Shown: positions 54,458 through 63,935 of the stretch, one piece after another
Position numbering within the stretch: the stretch's first letter is position 1
How the letters are laid out: every line of letters starts with the position of its first letter
Origin: Peptococcaceae bacterium CEB3
GTDB taxonomy: Bacteria > Bacillota > Desulfitobacteriia > Desulfitobacteriales > Desulfitobacteriaceae
Length of the DNA stretch: 64,000 nt
Assembly (NCBI GenBank): GCA_001029295.1
Contig: LDXJ01000062.1
Span: 124,001 to 188,000, forward strand
Reading direction: 5' to 3'
Position numbers and translations under genes: made by a program
Notes under the pieces: generated by a model
Database searches by the model: none
The model's input: only the letters and a program-made list of their open reading frames with translations
What the model was told of the DNA's origin: nothing

Positions 54458-55507
54458 TTGAGCTTAAAACAGGACAGTGAAAAGGGCTTACCGACGATCA
54501 AGGATGTAGCAGAGGCTGCCAATGTATCTCTGAAAACCGTCTCCAGGGTCATCAACAAGAATGAGAATGTCCGCCCCGAAACCCGAGATAGGGTCCTTTT
54601 CGCGGCGAAAGCGTTGGGTTACCAACCCAATGCCATAGCGCGAAGCTTGCGGATGAAAAAGACCTACACCATTGGCGTATTGATTGCCGATATCACCAAC
54701 AGCTTTTACAGTGCTATGGTGCGTGGGATCGAGGAAGTAGCAGTCGCGCGGGACTATAGCGTGATTATCGCGGACACGAACGAACTGCTGAAAAAGGAGA
54801 AGCGCTATGCCAAGATTTTTGCGGAAAAGCAGGTGGAGGGATTAATTGTCGTGCCCGCACCCGGCTCTCAGAAATACTTGGAAAGTCTGATGGAGCGTTT
54901 TCCCATCGTTTTTCTGGACCGCTGCGGGGAAGGAATCAAAACCTCCGTTGTCAAGGTGGAAAATGAACGGGGGGCTTACGAGCTGACGAAACACCTGTTG
55001 GAGCACGGCTATCGTGAGGTTGCTTATGTCGGAGACTCAGAGGGCCTTTCCACGGCCCGGGAACGATTCGCGGGTTTTGCCAAGGCTCTAAAAGAAGAAG
55101 GAGTAAACCTCTCTCCCGAACTCGTTAAGACTGGGAACAAGACCGCTCAGGACGCATACTCAGCTACCCGGGGGTTACTCAGATGTTTACCCAGACCGCA
55201 GGCAGTTTTCGCCGGGAATAATTTGATGGTGCAAGGTGCCCTACGTGCTTTAAATCACGCTGGATTGGAAGTACCGCGGGATATAGCCCTGGTTGGATTC
55301 GATGATTTTGAGATGGCGGATACGCTACGCCCCAGGCTTACGGTAGTGTCGCAGCCCGCTTATGAAATGGGCAGGCAGGCGGCAAACATCCTGTTTGGGC
55401 AAGTGGAAAACGTGTCACGGGAGGCAAAGGAGGTGGTTTTCCCAGTGGAATTGATAATACGTGAATCCTGCGGTTGTCTCGGGGGAGGTCTCAATGCGCA
55501 TTCTTAG
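54458..55507 (+). CDS. LacI/GalR-family transcriptional regulator
   Basis: 349 residues with N-terminal HTH (PTIKDVAEAANVSLKTVSRVIN), the hinge helix ALGYQPNAIARSLR and a periplasmic-binding-protein-like effector domain (TIGVLIADITNSFYS, AVFAGNNLMVQGALRAL, GFDDFEMADTLRPRLT in part). It probably controls the downstream sugar importer. Start TTG 54458 behind TAGGAGTAGGA; no ATG fits. It opens the more AT-rich island. Confidence 0.9.
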   Translation: MSLKQDSEKGLPTIKDVAEAANVSLKTVSRVINKNENVRPETRDRVLFAAKALGYQPNAIARSLRMKKTYTIGVLIADITNSFYSAMVRGIEEVAVARDYSVIIADTNELLKKEKRYAKIFAEKQVEGLIVVPAPGSQKYLESLMERFPIVFLDRCGEGIKTSVVKVENERGAYELTKHLLEHGYREVAYVGDSEGLSTARERFAGFAKALKEEGVNLSPELVKTGNKTAQDAYSATRGLLRCLPRPQAVFAGNNLMVQGALRALNHAGLEVPRDIALVGFDDFEMADTLRPRLTVVSQPAYEMGRQAANILFGQVENVSREAKEVVFPVELIIRESCGCLGGGLNAHS

Positions 55508-56131
55508 TTAACGGGTCAGCGAAGGGAAAATCAGGCAAAGCAAAATAGTAAGACAAAGTAAACTAAACTAAAGCAAAGTGAAGTGGTAAGGCAAGATAGA
55601 CTAAAATACAGTCAAGTCAAGTAAAATGAACCCAGTGCCAAGAAAGGATTTCGTATATGGAGAAATGACAACGTTGGAACATTAGGCCCGGCAGGGCGAG
55701 TTTCTACGGATAAGAATACGCAGCCTAAGCCGGCCTGCCGTTCCGGGGAAAGATAAAGGCCCGGTATGTTCTGGACGCGAAGGATGGAGCGGTGTTTGGT
55801 GTGGAACCAAGCCAGGACAGACAGTTGAAGGACACTCGGTGATGCCGATTTCCGGCTTGGTCATAAAAAATAGAAGACACGATCGTGGCACAGTAGCGGG
55901 ATCCCGAGTCAGAAGGTCCTTGGCATCAAAGCCTGGGACCATTGGCCTTTGCAAGTGCAGGGTCCATAAAGTGAGAGGAGGGGATGTAAGGGGGATTCTC
56001 CGGCTCGATTTTTTCAAAAAGATCTTGGCAAAGGGGGGAACTACACTTTCTGGACCTTTATGGAGATTACGAACTGTGAGGTAAGGTAAGTCTGAAATGT
56101 GTTTAGCGCTTTTTTGAGAGGTGGGTACGCG
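55508..56131 (+). other. Long spacer between LacI-type gene and ABC binding protein
   Basis: 624 bases. The first part (about 55540-55630) is an A/G-rich degenerate repeat of AAAGTAAACTAAA/AAGTGAAG-type units. The rest has interrupted reading frames on both strands with no recognisable family. GTTTAGCGCTTTT (56101-56113), just before the ABC gene, has the AGCGCT centre seen in many LacI-type operators, weak evidence. Confidence 0.35.
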
Positions 56132-57439
56132 ATGAGATCCCATGTTAATACCAAAATAATGGCGATGGCGTCGGCAATTGTCATTATTCTCAGTATGTTC
56201 TTAGCAGGCTGCGGAAGTAGCGGGAGTACGAATAGTCCGTCAAAGGTTTCGATCTCTTACTGGACATGGGCCCCGGCTATAGAAATCGTCAAGAAACAGA
56301 TTACCGCCTTTGAGAAGGAATATCCCAACATCTCTGTAGACTACAAGGTATCTACCTACAACGACTACCTTGTGGCTCTGAAAGCGGCGGCAAATGCTGG
56401 CTCGCTCCCAACTGTCATGGCCTTGCAGCCCGTTGGCACAGGTGTGAGTGTGTCGTATCTTCGTCCCTTACAGGACTTTGCCAAGTCCTCTCTGGGACAG
56501 AACTGGCAGGCCAAGTATGTGAAGACGGGCTTGCAGCAGGCTCGAATGATCAACCCTCCTGGTGATAATAACTTCTATGCCCTGCCTGAGGGCATGCAAA
56601 GCACGTCCTTGGTCGTCAATACTGCGATTTTTCACAAATACAAGCTGCCAGTTCCTCAGACATTCTCCGAACTTGAGCAGGACGCCGCCGTTCTCAGGAG
56701 TCATGGAGTCGCTCCTATATTACTGGGTGGTGCCGACGGCTGGCAGAATGAGGATTTGTTCCTGGAGATAGCTAATCAGGTCGCGCCTGATGCCTGGTAT
56801 CAGGCGGAGAAGGCCGGCACAGGCTTTGATGCTCCTGGCCTTGTGAAGGCGATGAACATTTGGCGGAGTCTGTTTACTGAACATATCGTGCAGGGCGGTG
56901 CGATGGGTGCCCACGCCTACCCCGATGAAGTAAATGCGTTTAATAAAGGTGAGGGTGCGATTATCCCTTTAGGCTCTTGGGCAATAAGTTCTACGCCCCC
57001 GGGACCGTATAATGTCCCTCTAGCCAAGGAGTGGCAGATGATTCAATTTCCCAAGTTGAGCGCAACCGCTCAGCAAATACCATTAGCTGGAGCGGATGCG
57101 ATTTTGGGCATGGCCAAGAGTGTCTCTGGTGTCCAAGCAGACGCGGGGTGGAAACTGATTCAGTTCCTTACGCAGGGCGATGGTGAGGTGATCTATGCTA
57201 ACGAAATGTGCGACTTGCCTGCCAAGGTTGGTCTGACGCCCTCTACGTTGCCATATGCCAGCGCCAAGGTGATGTATCAGCAGTCAGTCGACTGGACTAA
57301 GGAGGGGACGAGTCGCTATGTCGCCAATCCACAGTTGAACAATGCCCTGATTACGGCACTGGCATCTGTAGCGACTGGTCAAGCAACTCCGGCGGCGGCG
57401 TTGAGCAAGCTCGATGGTGTGGCAGCCAGAAAACAGTAA
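56132..57439 (+). CDS. Sugar ABC transporter, substrate-binding lipoprotein
   Basis: Family 1 extracellular binding protein, 435 residues. A lipoprotein signal (hydrophobic segment, then FLAGCGSS, Cys at about residue 29) places it on the outer face of the membrane. SISYWTWAP and ITAFEKEYPNISVDYKVS are typical starts of the mature domain. The start is ATG 56132, behind GAGAGGTGGG. With the two permeases it forms a carbohydrate importer of the MalE type; the sugar is unknown. Confidence 0.88.
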   Translation: MRSHVNTKIMAMASAIVIILSMFLAGCGSSGSTNSPSKVSISYWTWAPAIEIVKKQITAFEKEYPNISVDYKVSTYNDYLVALKAAANAGSLPTVMALQPVGTGVSVSYLRPLQDFAKSSLGQNWQAKYVKTGLQQARMINPPGDNNFYALPEGMQSTSLVVNTAIFHKYKLPVPQTFSELEQDAAVLRSHGVAPILLGGADGWQNEDLFLEIANQVAPDAWYQAEKAGTGFDAPGLVKAMNIWRSLFTEHIVQGGAMGAHAYPDEVNAFNKGEGAIIPLGSWAISSTPPGPYNVPLAKEWQMIQFPKLSATAQQIPLAGADAILGMAKSVSGVQADAGWKLIQFLTQGDGEVIYANEMCDLPAKVGLTPSTLPYASAKVMYQQSVDWTKEGTSRYVANPQLNNALITALASVATGQATPAAALSKLDGVAARKQ

Positions 57440-57581
57440 ATAAACAGTAAGTAAACAGTAAATATAAGGTAGGATCAGTTATCCGTTTGGAGCCTTCTCT
57501 TCTTTCCCGCTGCGCCTAGCCGGCGTGGATGCTTGTTCGGCCCAGCGGGAGAGGCCATCTTAACTGGAAGGAGATGCTCGC

Positions 57582-58535
57582 ATGAGTATGAGGGGTCTGA
57601 GGGCTATGTCAGAATCAGCGTTGGGGCAAGTGACCGGATCTCGCCAGCCTGGCGGGAGGGTTAGGCGTCGTCAGCGTGAACAGCAAGGGGTTGCGTATTT
57701 GTTTGTGGCCCCGGCGACTCTGCTGTTCCTAGGTTTTATTGTTTACGGTATCGCGTACAATCTGTACAACAGTTTCCAGGGCCAGACCTTGTATGGTAAG
57801 ACTATTTTTGTAGGTTGGCTCCATTATGCTTCTATGATGCATGACCCTATTTTTTGGAAGGCCTTGTACAACAACGGGATCTGGTTTGTGGTCACAGTGG
57901 GCATCCAGACCTTGCTAGGGTACGTTCTGGCACTGTTGCTCGATCTCAGGGTTTTAGGCAGCCGCTTTGTTAAGTTTTTTAAAACCGTAATCTTTGCTCC
58001 GGTCGTTCTCTCTCCGGTAGTGATTAGCCTGGTTTGGGGTCACATCTACGATCCCTACCGGGGTCTGATTGCCGGTTTCTGGCACAACTGCCCCAACTGG
58101 CTGGGATCGCCACAACTGGCGCTTCTGAGTGTGGCTCTGGTCAACATCTGGCAATGGACAGGTTTCTCTATGTTGCTTTGCCTAGGGGCGCTCCAAGATA
58201 TTCCCCGTGAACTTCGAGAGGCAGCGTACATTGATGGTGCCGGCTACTTACAGACCGCTCGCTATATTCTCTTACCATTGCTCAAGCCTGCCACAGCGAC
58301 TCTGTTTATCCTTGGCATGATCGGTAGCCTGCAACAGTTCGGTCTGGTCTTCGTCATGACCGGAGGAGGCCCCGCTAACGCCTCTCAGGTATTGGGAACC
58401 TATATCTACAAGAAGGCCTTTTCGGAGGGCAATTTCGGTTATGGCAGTGCGATGTCGGTGGCGCTACTGGTCCTCACCCTGGTGGTGACCGTGTTGCAAC
58501 TGGCCTTTTTCAATCGCGAGCAAGGGAGGGCCTGA
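57582..58535 (+). CDS. Sugar ABC transporter permease, MalF type
   Basis: 317 residues with six membrane segments; a basic N-terminus (RVRRRQREQQ) precedes the first. The ATPase-docking EAA loop is ELREAAYIDGAGYLQTARYILLP (in part). GGAAGGAGATG precedes the ATG. It is separated from the second permease by one base. Confidence 0.9.
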   Translation: MSMRGLRAMSESALGQVTGSRQPGGRVRRRQREQQGVAYLFVAPATLLFLGFIVYGIAYNLYNSFQGQTLYGKTIFVGWLHYASMMHDPIFWKALYNNGIWFVVTVGIQTLLGYVLALLLDLRVLGSRFVKFFKTVIFAPVVLSPVVISLVWGHIYDPYRGLIAGFWHNCPNWLGSPQLALLSVALVNIWQWTGFSMLLCLGALQDIPRELREAAYIDGAGYLQTARYILLPLLKPATATLFILGMIGSLQQFGLVFVMTGGGPANASQVLGTYIYKKAFSEGNFGYGSAMSVALLVLTLVVTVLQLAFFNREQGRA

Positions 58536-58536
58536 T

Positions 58537-59337
58537 ATGCGTATACCTCGCCATGTCATCGTTCTGGTACGCAGCGTACTCCTGGTGCTGGCGCTGCTCT
58601 GGTTGCTGCCTGGTGCCTATACCCTTTTTCTTTCGCTGAGAAGCGATGTAGGCAATGGGTTTACCCTTAGCAACCTATGGGCCGCACTGAGTATCCAGGG
58701 GTTGGGACGCTTTTTTGTGAATAGCCTGGTGGTCACTCTCTCCACGGTTGCGCTGGTAACAGGCTGCGCTTCGCTGAGTGCGTACGCGATCAGCCGACTC
58801 TCGTTTCGCGGACGCTCCTTAGTCTATGCTAGCCTCTTGTTGACATTGATGATGCCGTTTACCGCTCTGGCCGTCCCGTTTTTTATCATCAACAAGACGC
58901 TGCATCTCTTCAATAACTATCTGGGGTTGATTCTGCCCTATTCAGCGCTGGGCATTCCTTTCGCCCTGGTAATTCTGAAAAATTTTTTTGACACCTTTCC
59001 GCGCGAACTGGAGGAAGCGGCTATCATAGATGGAGCTGGGGTGTTTCGTATTTTTTTCTCTTTGGTTCTGCCCAACAGTATCAGTTCTTTGACCGTTGTC
59101 ATGATCTGGACGTTTCTCAACGCCTGGAACGAGTTTTTACTGGCATTGCTTTTCATGAGTGACAACAGCATGAAGACGATTTCGTTGGCGCCGCTCTTTT
59201 ATGAGGGCGTGTATTGCAACGTAGTGGGGAGACTTATGGCGATTCTGGTGGTGATCAGTATTCCAGTGCTAGTTTTCTATCTGGCTTTGCAACAGCAGTT
59301 AGAGAAGGGCGTTCAGGGTGGTGCCCTGAAAGGATAA
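58537..59337 (+). CDS. Sugar ABC transporter permease, MalG type
   Basis: 266 residues, six membrane segments, EAA loop ELEEAAIIDGAGVFRIFFSLVLP (in part). Starts one base after the first permease, with GGGAGGG upstream. No ATP-binding subunit is found in the island, so the pair presumably uses an MsmX-like ATPase encoded elsewhere. Confidence 0.9.
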   Translation: MRIPRHVIVLVRSVLLVLALLWLLPGAYTLFLSLRSDVGNGFTLSNLWAALSIQGLGRFFVNSLVVTLSTVALVTGCASLSAYAISRLSFRGRSLVYASLLLTLMMPFTALAVPFFIINKTLHLFNNYLGLILPYSALGIPFALVILKNFFDTFPRELEEAAIIDGAGVFRIFFSLVLPNSISSLTVVMIWTFLNAWNEFLLALLFMSDNSMKTISLAPLFYEGVYCNVVGRLMAILVVISIPVLVFYLALQQQLEKGVQGGALKG

Positions 59338-59564
59338 ACGCTGTCAGGCGTTGGTTGACCGAAGTGGACATAAACTTGACATCGGAAAAAGTCAGTGCGT
59401 GGGTTGACGGTACAAGGCCACTGGAATGGGCTACCCGGAATGGTCAGGGGGGTACCCAGGAAATTGGGGAAGGATTTAACACTGTGGGGCTTCATATCTA
59501 CCGTGGATTCATTCGAAACTAAGTCCGGCTATGAAAATAGAAAATTGAAGGGAATGGTAAATGT
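59338..59564 (+). other. Spacer between permease and ADP-ribosylglycohydrolase genes
   Basis: 227 bases with no supported gene, terminator or clear promoter; AAGGGAATGG at its end is the next ribosome-binding site. Confidence 0.3.
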
Positions 59565-61073
59565 ATGAAATTATCTTTGGAAAGTTACAGGAACAAGGTT
59601 ATGGGATGCTGGATGGGAAAAAATATCGGAGGTACTCTTGGGGCGCCGTTTGAGTGCAAGCGGCAGATAAATGACGTCACGTTTTACGCCCAGGATGTGG
59701 ACAACAACCCGCCGGCCAATGATGACCTTGACCTGCAGCTTATATGGCTTAATGCAATCGAAAAATACGGACGGCGGATAAATGCGTCGATTCTAGGAGA
59801 GTACTGGCTCTCTTTTATAACCCCGCATTGGGTTGAATATGGAGCAGGTAAGACAAACATGAGGATGGGTATTGTGCCTCCGCTTTCAGGCTATCTCAAT
59901 AATCCGTACCGGGATAGCTGCGGTTGCTTTATACGGTCTGAAGTATGGGCGTGTATTGCACCAGGGCATCCGGATATAGCGGTAAAATACGCTTACGAAG
60001 ACGGGATCGTTGACCATAGTAACGAGGGACTATATGGCGAGATATTTTTTGCGGCTATAGAGAGCGCGGCTTTTGTTGAAAGTGACCGGGATAAACTCAT
60101 CAACATAGGACTATCATATATACCTGAAGATTGTGGTATTGCTAAGGGTGTAAGGGCTGCTGTCGATTCATACAGGGATGGTCTATCCTGGATGGAAGCA
60201 AGAAAAAAAGTAATGACAGCGGTGCCCGGGACTTTTGGTCTTATAAGAACATTCGAAAACCTACCTGAAGATATTCCCATCGGTGAAAGAGGATATGATG
60301 CGCCAAGTAACGTTGCCATAACGATATTAGGGTGGATTTACGGCGGGGATGATTTTGGGGAAAGTATATGCACGGCAGTAAACTGCGGCGAGGATACGGA
60401 TTGCACAGCGGCCACGCTCGGCTCAATATGGGGCATAATTCATGGATATGACGGTATACCCGAGGTATGGAAAAAACCGATGGGGGACAGGATTAACACT
60501 ATGTGCCTGAATTTCCTTGACGGTGTTGTATCTATACCCGGGACCATATCAGAACTAACTGACCGTGTCTTGAAGCTCACACCCATCTTTCTTGGCGGTG
60601 AAATATGTGATTTCATGGGGGACGGATACACGATTGATGCCTTGGAAGGTGAAGGCCTGTATAATAAACCAGTTATGAAAAATTACTGGATAAAGGAAAG
60701 CTTTGGGGACACATTAAAGCGCCAGCCGTTTTCGGTGAAATATGAGTTTGTCATATTTGACGCCGTTCTAGATTATTGTGGCGAACCGTTCATAAAGGAA
60801 AACAACACAAAAACGTTCATCCTGACATTGTCAAATAACATTGGCCGGCAGCAGTGGGTTAACATAAAATGGCATACTCCGGACGGGTGGAAAGTGTCGC
60901 CCGGGAAAAATATCAGTACTTATCTGGACCACAATGACATGGGTAAAACCATGTTGGAATTCACGCTGGAAACCGAGGTGTTAAGTGAGGCTAGGTATGA
61001 TTTACTTGTTGAGATATCATCAAATGGTCATCACTCTAAGGGAATCATTCCGATAGTACTGTTAAAAGGTTAA
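59565..61073 (+). CDS. ADP-ribosylglycohydrolase-family protein
   Basis: 502 residues. The ADP-ribosyl-hydrolase helical domain shows NKVMGCWMGKNIGGTLGAPFE (in part), metal-ligand segments NDDLDLQLIW and CGEDTDCTAATLGSIWG, and a C-terminal beta-rich extension at about 385-502. Members found in sugar clusters probably cleave ribosyl or other glycosidic substrates rather than ADP-ribosylated protein. Codons are clearly more AT-rich (ATA, AAA) than in the ribosomal part, suggesting transfer. Confidence 0.85.
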   Translation: MKLSLESYRNKVMGCWMGKNIGGTLGAPFECKRQINDVTFYAQDVDNNPPANDDLDLQLIWLNAIEKYGRRINASILGEYWLSFITPHWVEYGAGKTNMRMGIVPPLSGYLNNPYRDSCGCFIRSEVWACIAPGHPDIAVKYAYEDGIVDHSNEGLYGEIFFAAIESAAFVESDRDKLINIGLSYIPEDCGIAKGVRAAVDSYRDGLSWMEARKKVMTAVPGTFGLIRTFENLPEDIPIGERGYDAPSNVAITILGWIYGGDDFGESICTAVNCGEDTDCTAATLGSIWGIIHGYDGIPEVWKKPMGDRINTMCLNFLDGVVSIPGTISELTDRVLKLTPIFLGGEICDFMGDGYTIDALEGEGLYNKPVMKNYWIKESFGDTLKRQPFSVKYEFVIFDAVLDYCGEPFIKENNTKTFILTLSNNIGRQQWVNIKWHTPDGWKVSPGKNISTYLDHNDMGKTMLEFTLETEVLSEARYDLLVEISSNGHHSKGIIPIVLLKG

Positions 61074-61122
61074 AAGAAGCAAGATAAATGATACCCTTGA
61101 GCATCATAGAACTAAGGCATGA

Positions 61123-61596
61123 GTGAAAACATTTCCTCCCAGTATGCGAGGAGCAAGAATTTGGTTTATTCCCGATGCTTATTTATCGAGAAGCAGTTTA
61201 GGATGCGAAGAGTATGAAGGGGATGACGCAATCTGTGTTCAAAAGGCATCGGGGAGGGACGCAAATCTACGGTCAACTTGCTATGTTTTATTACACAGAC
61301 TGCGACCCGATGGAGAACGTGCTTATTTGGGCGGGAGTTAGTTTGGGGTTAAGGCATATTTGGTTGGACCACCCGGGAGAATAGGGCGAAACCCTGTTGG
61401 AGCGGGATGTTCCTTGTGGCATACAGAGGTTGAGCGCGACGTCAATGTTCGGCCACAATATTCCTACTTAGACGTGGTTCAGCCGAACTATACCCTTGTG
61501 ACAAAAGTTCATATTTTGAAGATTAACTTGGGTGGAGCCGGATGCAGTCATTCTTGGACGGAAAATTGCTTTGAACGCAGTCTAATCAACGAGTAA
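61123..61596 (+). pseudogene. Broken ASRT-family (sensory rhodopsin transducer-like) gene
   Basis: Three reading frames together give a PF07100-like protein. Part 1 (from GTG 61123) has ARIWFIPDAYLSRSSLG and GDDAICVQKASGRDANL; part 2, in another frame from about 61285, reads FYYTDCDPMENV ... LRHIWLDHPGE and then hits TAG at 61382-61384, continuing GETLLERDVPCGI; part 3, again shifted near 61424, reads VERDVNVRPQYSYLDVVQPNY. These are the characteristic blocks of the family in correct order. At least two frameshifts and one stop show it is inactive. The family is often found with carbohydrate genes, which fits. Confidence 0.75.
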
Positions 61597-61611
61597 AGGG
61601 GGGAAGAGTAG

Positions 61612-63357
61612 ATGCCTAGGATTTCTATTGGTAAGAATATTGACGTTTCCATGCGTGATGGAACCAGGCTAAAGTGTGACATTTATCGTCTCGACGGTGC
61701 GGGATCTCAGCCGGTTCTGCTTCAGCGGCTCCCTTATGGTAAAGACAACTGGAAAACAGCCAATCTGTTGCTAGATCCGATCAGGGCAGCGCAAGCTGGG
61801 TATACTGTTGTCATTCAGGATACGCGAGGGAAATTCAATTCTGAGGGCAATTTTTATTGCTTTACCGCCGAAAAGCAAGATGGATACGATACGGTTGAAT
61901 GGTGCGCCCGGCAATCCTGGTCGAACGGAATGATAGGAATGTATGGGGCTTCATACATTGGAGCGACTCAATGGCTTGCTGCAGGAACTCGACCGCCCCA
62001 TCTGAAAGCCATAGCGCCGACGTTCACTGCTTCAGACTATCATGATGGATGGGTATATCAAGGTGGCGCTTTTCAACTTGGGTTCTGTCTATATTGGGTG
62101 TTGTCGCTGGCTTTTGAAACGTTAATGCGTAGTGTTAACCTTGGACTAATCTGCGAGGGAGAACTAACAAAGCTGCTTGAAACGGCGGAACGCATAGAGG
62201 AATTATATGCGCACCGTCCGTTAGCTGATATTCCCATTTTGGGCTCGCCGTCGCCATACTATGCGGAATGGTTAGAGCACCCCCACTATGATGAATATTG
62301 GAGGCAAATAGCGCCTAAGGAATCATTTAAGGGTATAGACATTCCGGTGTTTAACATTGGTGGATGGTATGACCTATTCTTGGGTGGCACGCTCAGTAGC
62401 TATACGGGATTGCCTTCTGAGATAAGGATGAAGAAACGGTTATTGATTGGACCTTGGGCGCACGGCACAATGGGAGGGACTTATCACGAGCGAGACTTTG
62501 GTCCGTTGTCTTCAATGGAAAATATTAAGGTTGATATAGGCAGCGAGTTACTGAGGTTTTTTAATCATTGGCTGAAAAACGAGAAAAACGGGCTTGAAAA
62601 GGAACCACCCGTAAAACTATTCGTCATGGGCCGAAATCAGTGGCTACTAGCCACTGACTGGCCCTTGCCGGGAACGAATCATGTTAAGTATTTCTTGCAC
62701 AGTCAAGGGCAGGCAAACACCCTGGAGGGAGACGGATTTATTGACAACATCTGTCCTGCTACAGAACTACAAGACACCTACCTTTATGATCCTGTTAATC
62801 CGGTCCCGACAGTGGGAGGACAGACCTTTCTTCCGGGAGTTTTAATTGATTCAAATGCGGGGCCGCGGGATCAGAAAGCGATAGAAACTCGCCGTGATGT
62901 GCTCTGTTATACCAGCGAGCCTCTGAGGCAGCAACTTACAGTCATTGGACCGGTTTGCGGGATACTCTTTGCTTCATCTTCCGCGAGGGACACCGACTTT
63001 ACCATGAAATTGGTCGACGTTTTTCCGGATGGCAGGGCGTTTATTTTGACGGAGGGGATCCTGCGAGCACGTTACCGTTGCTCGCAAGAGCAGGATGAGT
63101 ATCTTATTCCCGAAACGATCTATAAATTCGAAGTTGACATGTTAGCGACGGCAAATGTCTTTATGGAAGGACACCGTATAAGAGTAGAGGTCTCAAGTAG
63201 CAATTTTCCACGCTTTGACGCCAACACGAATGCTGGAGGCAAGGTGGCAGAGCAAACTACGGCGGACTATGTGGTAGCGAGAAACCAAGTCTACCATTCA
63301 GAGCAATACAGCAGCTGCGTAATCATTCCGGTCATAAAGGATAAATGGGAGTTCTAA
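61612..63357 (+). CDS. CocE/NonD-family hydrolase
   Basis: 581 residues of the X-Pro dipeptidyl-peptidase S15 type alpha/beta hydrolases. The nucleophile lies in GMYGASYIGATQ (G-x-S-x-x-G), the oxyanion region near DTRGKFNSEG, an Asp in FNIGGWYDLFLGG and His in GPWAHGTMGG complete a catalytic triad; the C-terminal jelly-roll domain begins near residue 350. Substrates range from cocaine-like esters to glutaryl amides in characterised members; the natural one is unknown here. GGGGGGAAGAG precedes ATG 61612. Confidence 0.87.
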   Translation: MPRISIGKNIDVSMRDGTRLKCDIYRLDGAGSQPVLLQRLPYGKDNWKTANLLLDPIRAAQAGYTVVIQDTRGKFNSEGNFYCFTAEKQDGYDTVEWCARQSWSNGMIGMYGASYIGATQWLAAGTRPPHLKAIAPTFTASDYHDGWVYQGGAFQLGFCLYWVLSLAFETLMRSVNLGLICEGELTKLLETAERIEELYAHRPLADIPILGSPSPYYAEWLEHPHYDEYWRQIAPKESFKGIDIPVFNIGGWYDLFLGGTLSSYTGLPSEIRMKKRLLIGPWAHGTMGGTYHERDFGPLSSMENIKVDIGSELLRFFNHWLKNEKNGLEKEPPVKLFVMGRNQWLLATDWPLPGTNHVKYFLHSQGQANTLEGDGFIDNICPATELQDTYLYDPVNPVPTVGGQTFLPGVLIDSNAGPRDQKAIETRRDVLCYTSEPLRQQLTVIGPVCGILFASSSARDTDFTMKLVDVFPDGRAFILTEGILRARYRCSQEQDEYLIPETIYKFEVDMLATANVFMEGHRIRVEVSSSNFPRFDANTNAGGKVAEQTTADYVVARNQVYHSEQYSSCVIIPVIKDKWEF

Positions 63358-63628
63358 ACCTAAGGAGCTGTAAACAGTGACGAAGACCTGGAAAGTAGAA
63401 AGGATTGGCTTGATATGCCGGGCATTCTGCAGGGTTACCAATCTGTTTTTGGGTTGGCCTCAAGAATGACCTAGACTGCGGAGGGGGGCTAGCCAGTGCC
63501 GACCAAGTAGCAAGTTATAGTAAGCAGGTCGTTTGAGACAAAAGTCTGTTGACGGTGAGGGGAGAGTTACACCCAGAATAAGATTACCGAAAGTCGCAAC
63601 TGCTTTCGGAGTAGGTGACACTAGCTAG
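63358..63628 (+). other. Spacer with short ORF before the decarboxylase remnant
   Basis: No firm gene. AAGGAG followed by GTG 63377 opens a 30-codon frame ending at TGA 63467-63469; it has no recognisable similarity and may be the start of a decayed gene. Confidence 0.3.
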
Positions 63629-63829
63629 CATCCATGGTGTTGTTGGAGGGAGCCGGTTATCTCTAACGGCACACCGGAGGAGATCAGAGCCGATGTGAAG
63701 CGCCGTATGGAGGTTTTTGCAACAGACGGCGGGTTTGTGTTCAACCAAATACACAATATCCTGGCTAATGTACCGCCGCAGAACATTGAAGCGTTATATG
63801 ACGCTACGTATGAATGTGGTGTTTACTAA
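63629..63829 (+). pseudogene. C-terminal remnant of a uroporphyrinogen decarboxylase-family protein
   Basis: The frame from about 63629 to TAA 63827-63829 reads EPVISNGTPEEIRADVKRR, FATDGGFVFNQIHNI and NVPPQNIEALYDATYECGVY, the last about 65 residues of the URO-D/MtaA-like family (NGTPEEV..GGGFV...HNI...VPPEN). The remaining ~280 residues are absent, and an in-frame TAG lies just upstream, so it is a truncated relic. Confidence 0.7.
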
Positions 63830-63935
63830 ATGTCAATCTTTAAGGCCTACCCCGAGGGGCGATTTGTTTAGGACGTTTCCTTAATGAATTCAGGCACTGG
63901 AATTTAGACATTATCTGAAAAGAGGAGTTGTATCC

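Noticed and set aside
55839-56084. 81-codon frame considered as a transposase remnant
   Set aside because: No transposase motif could be recognised in any frame.
55682-56143. 153-codon minus-strand frame before the ABC binding protein
   Set aside because: No known domain, no good ribosome-binding site, overlaps the start of the ABC gene.
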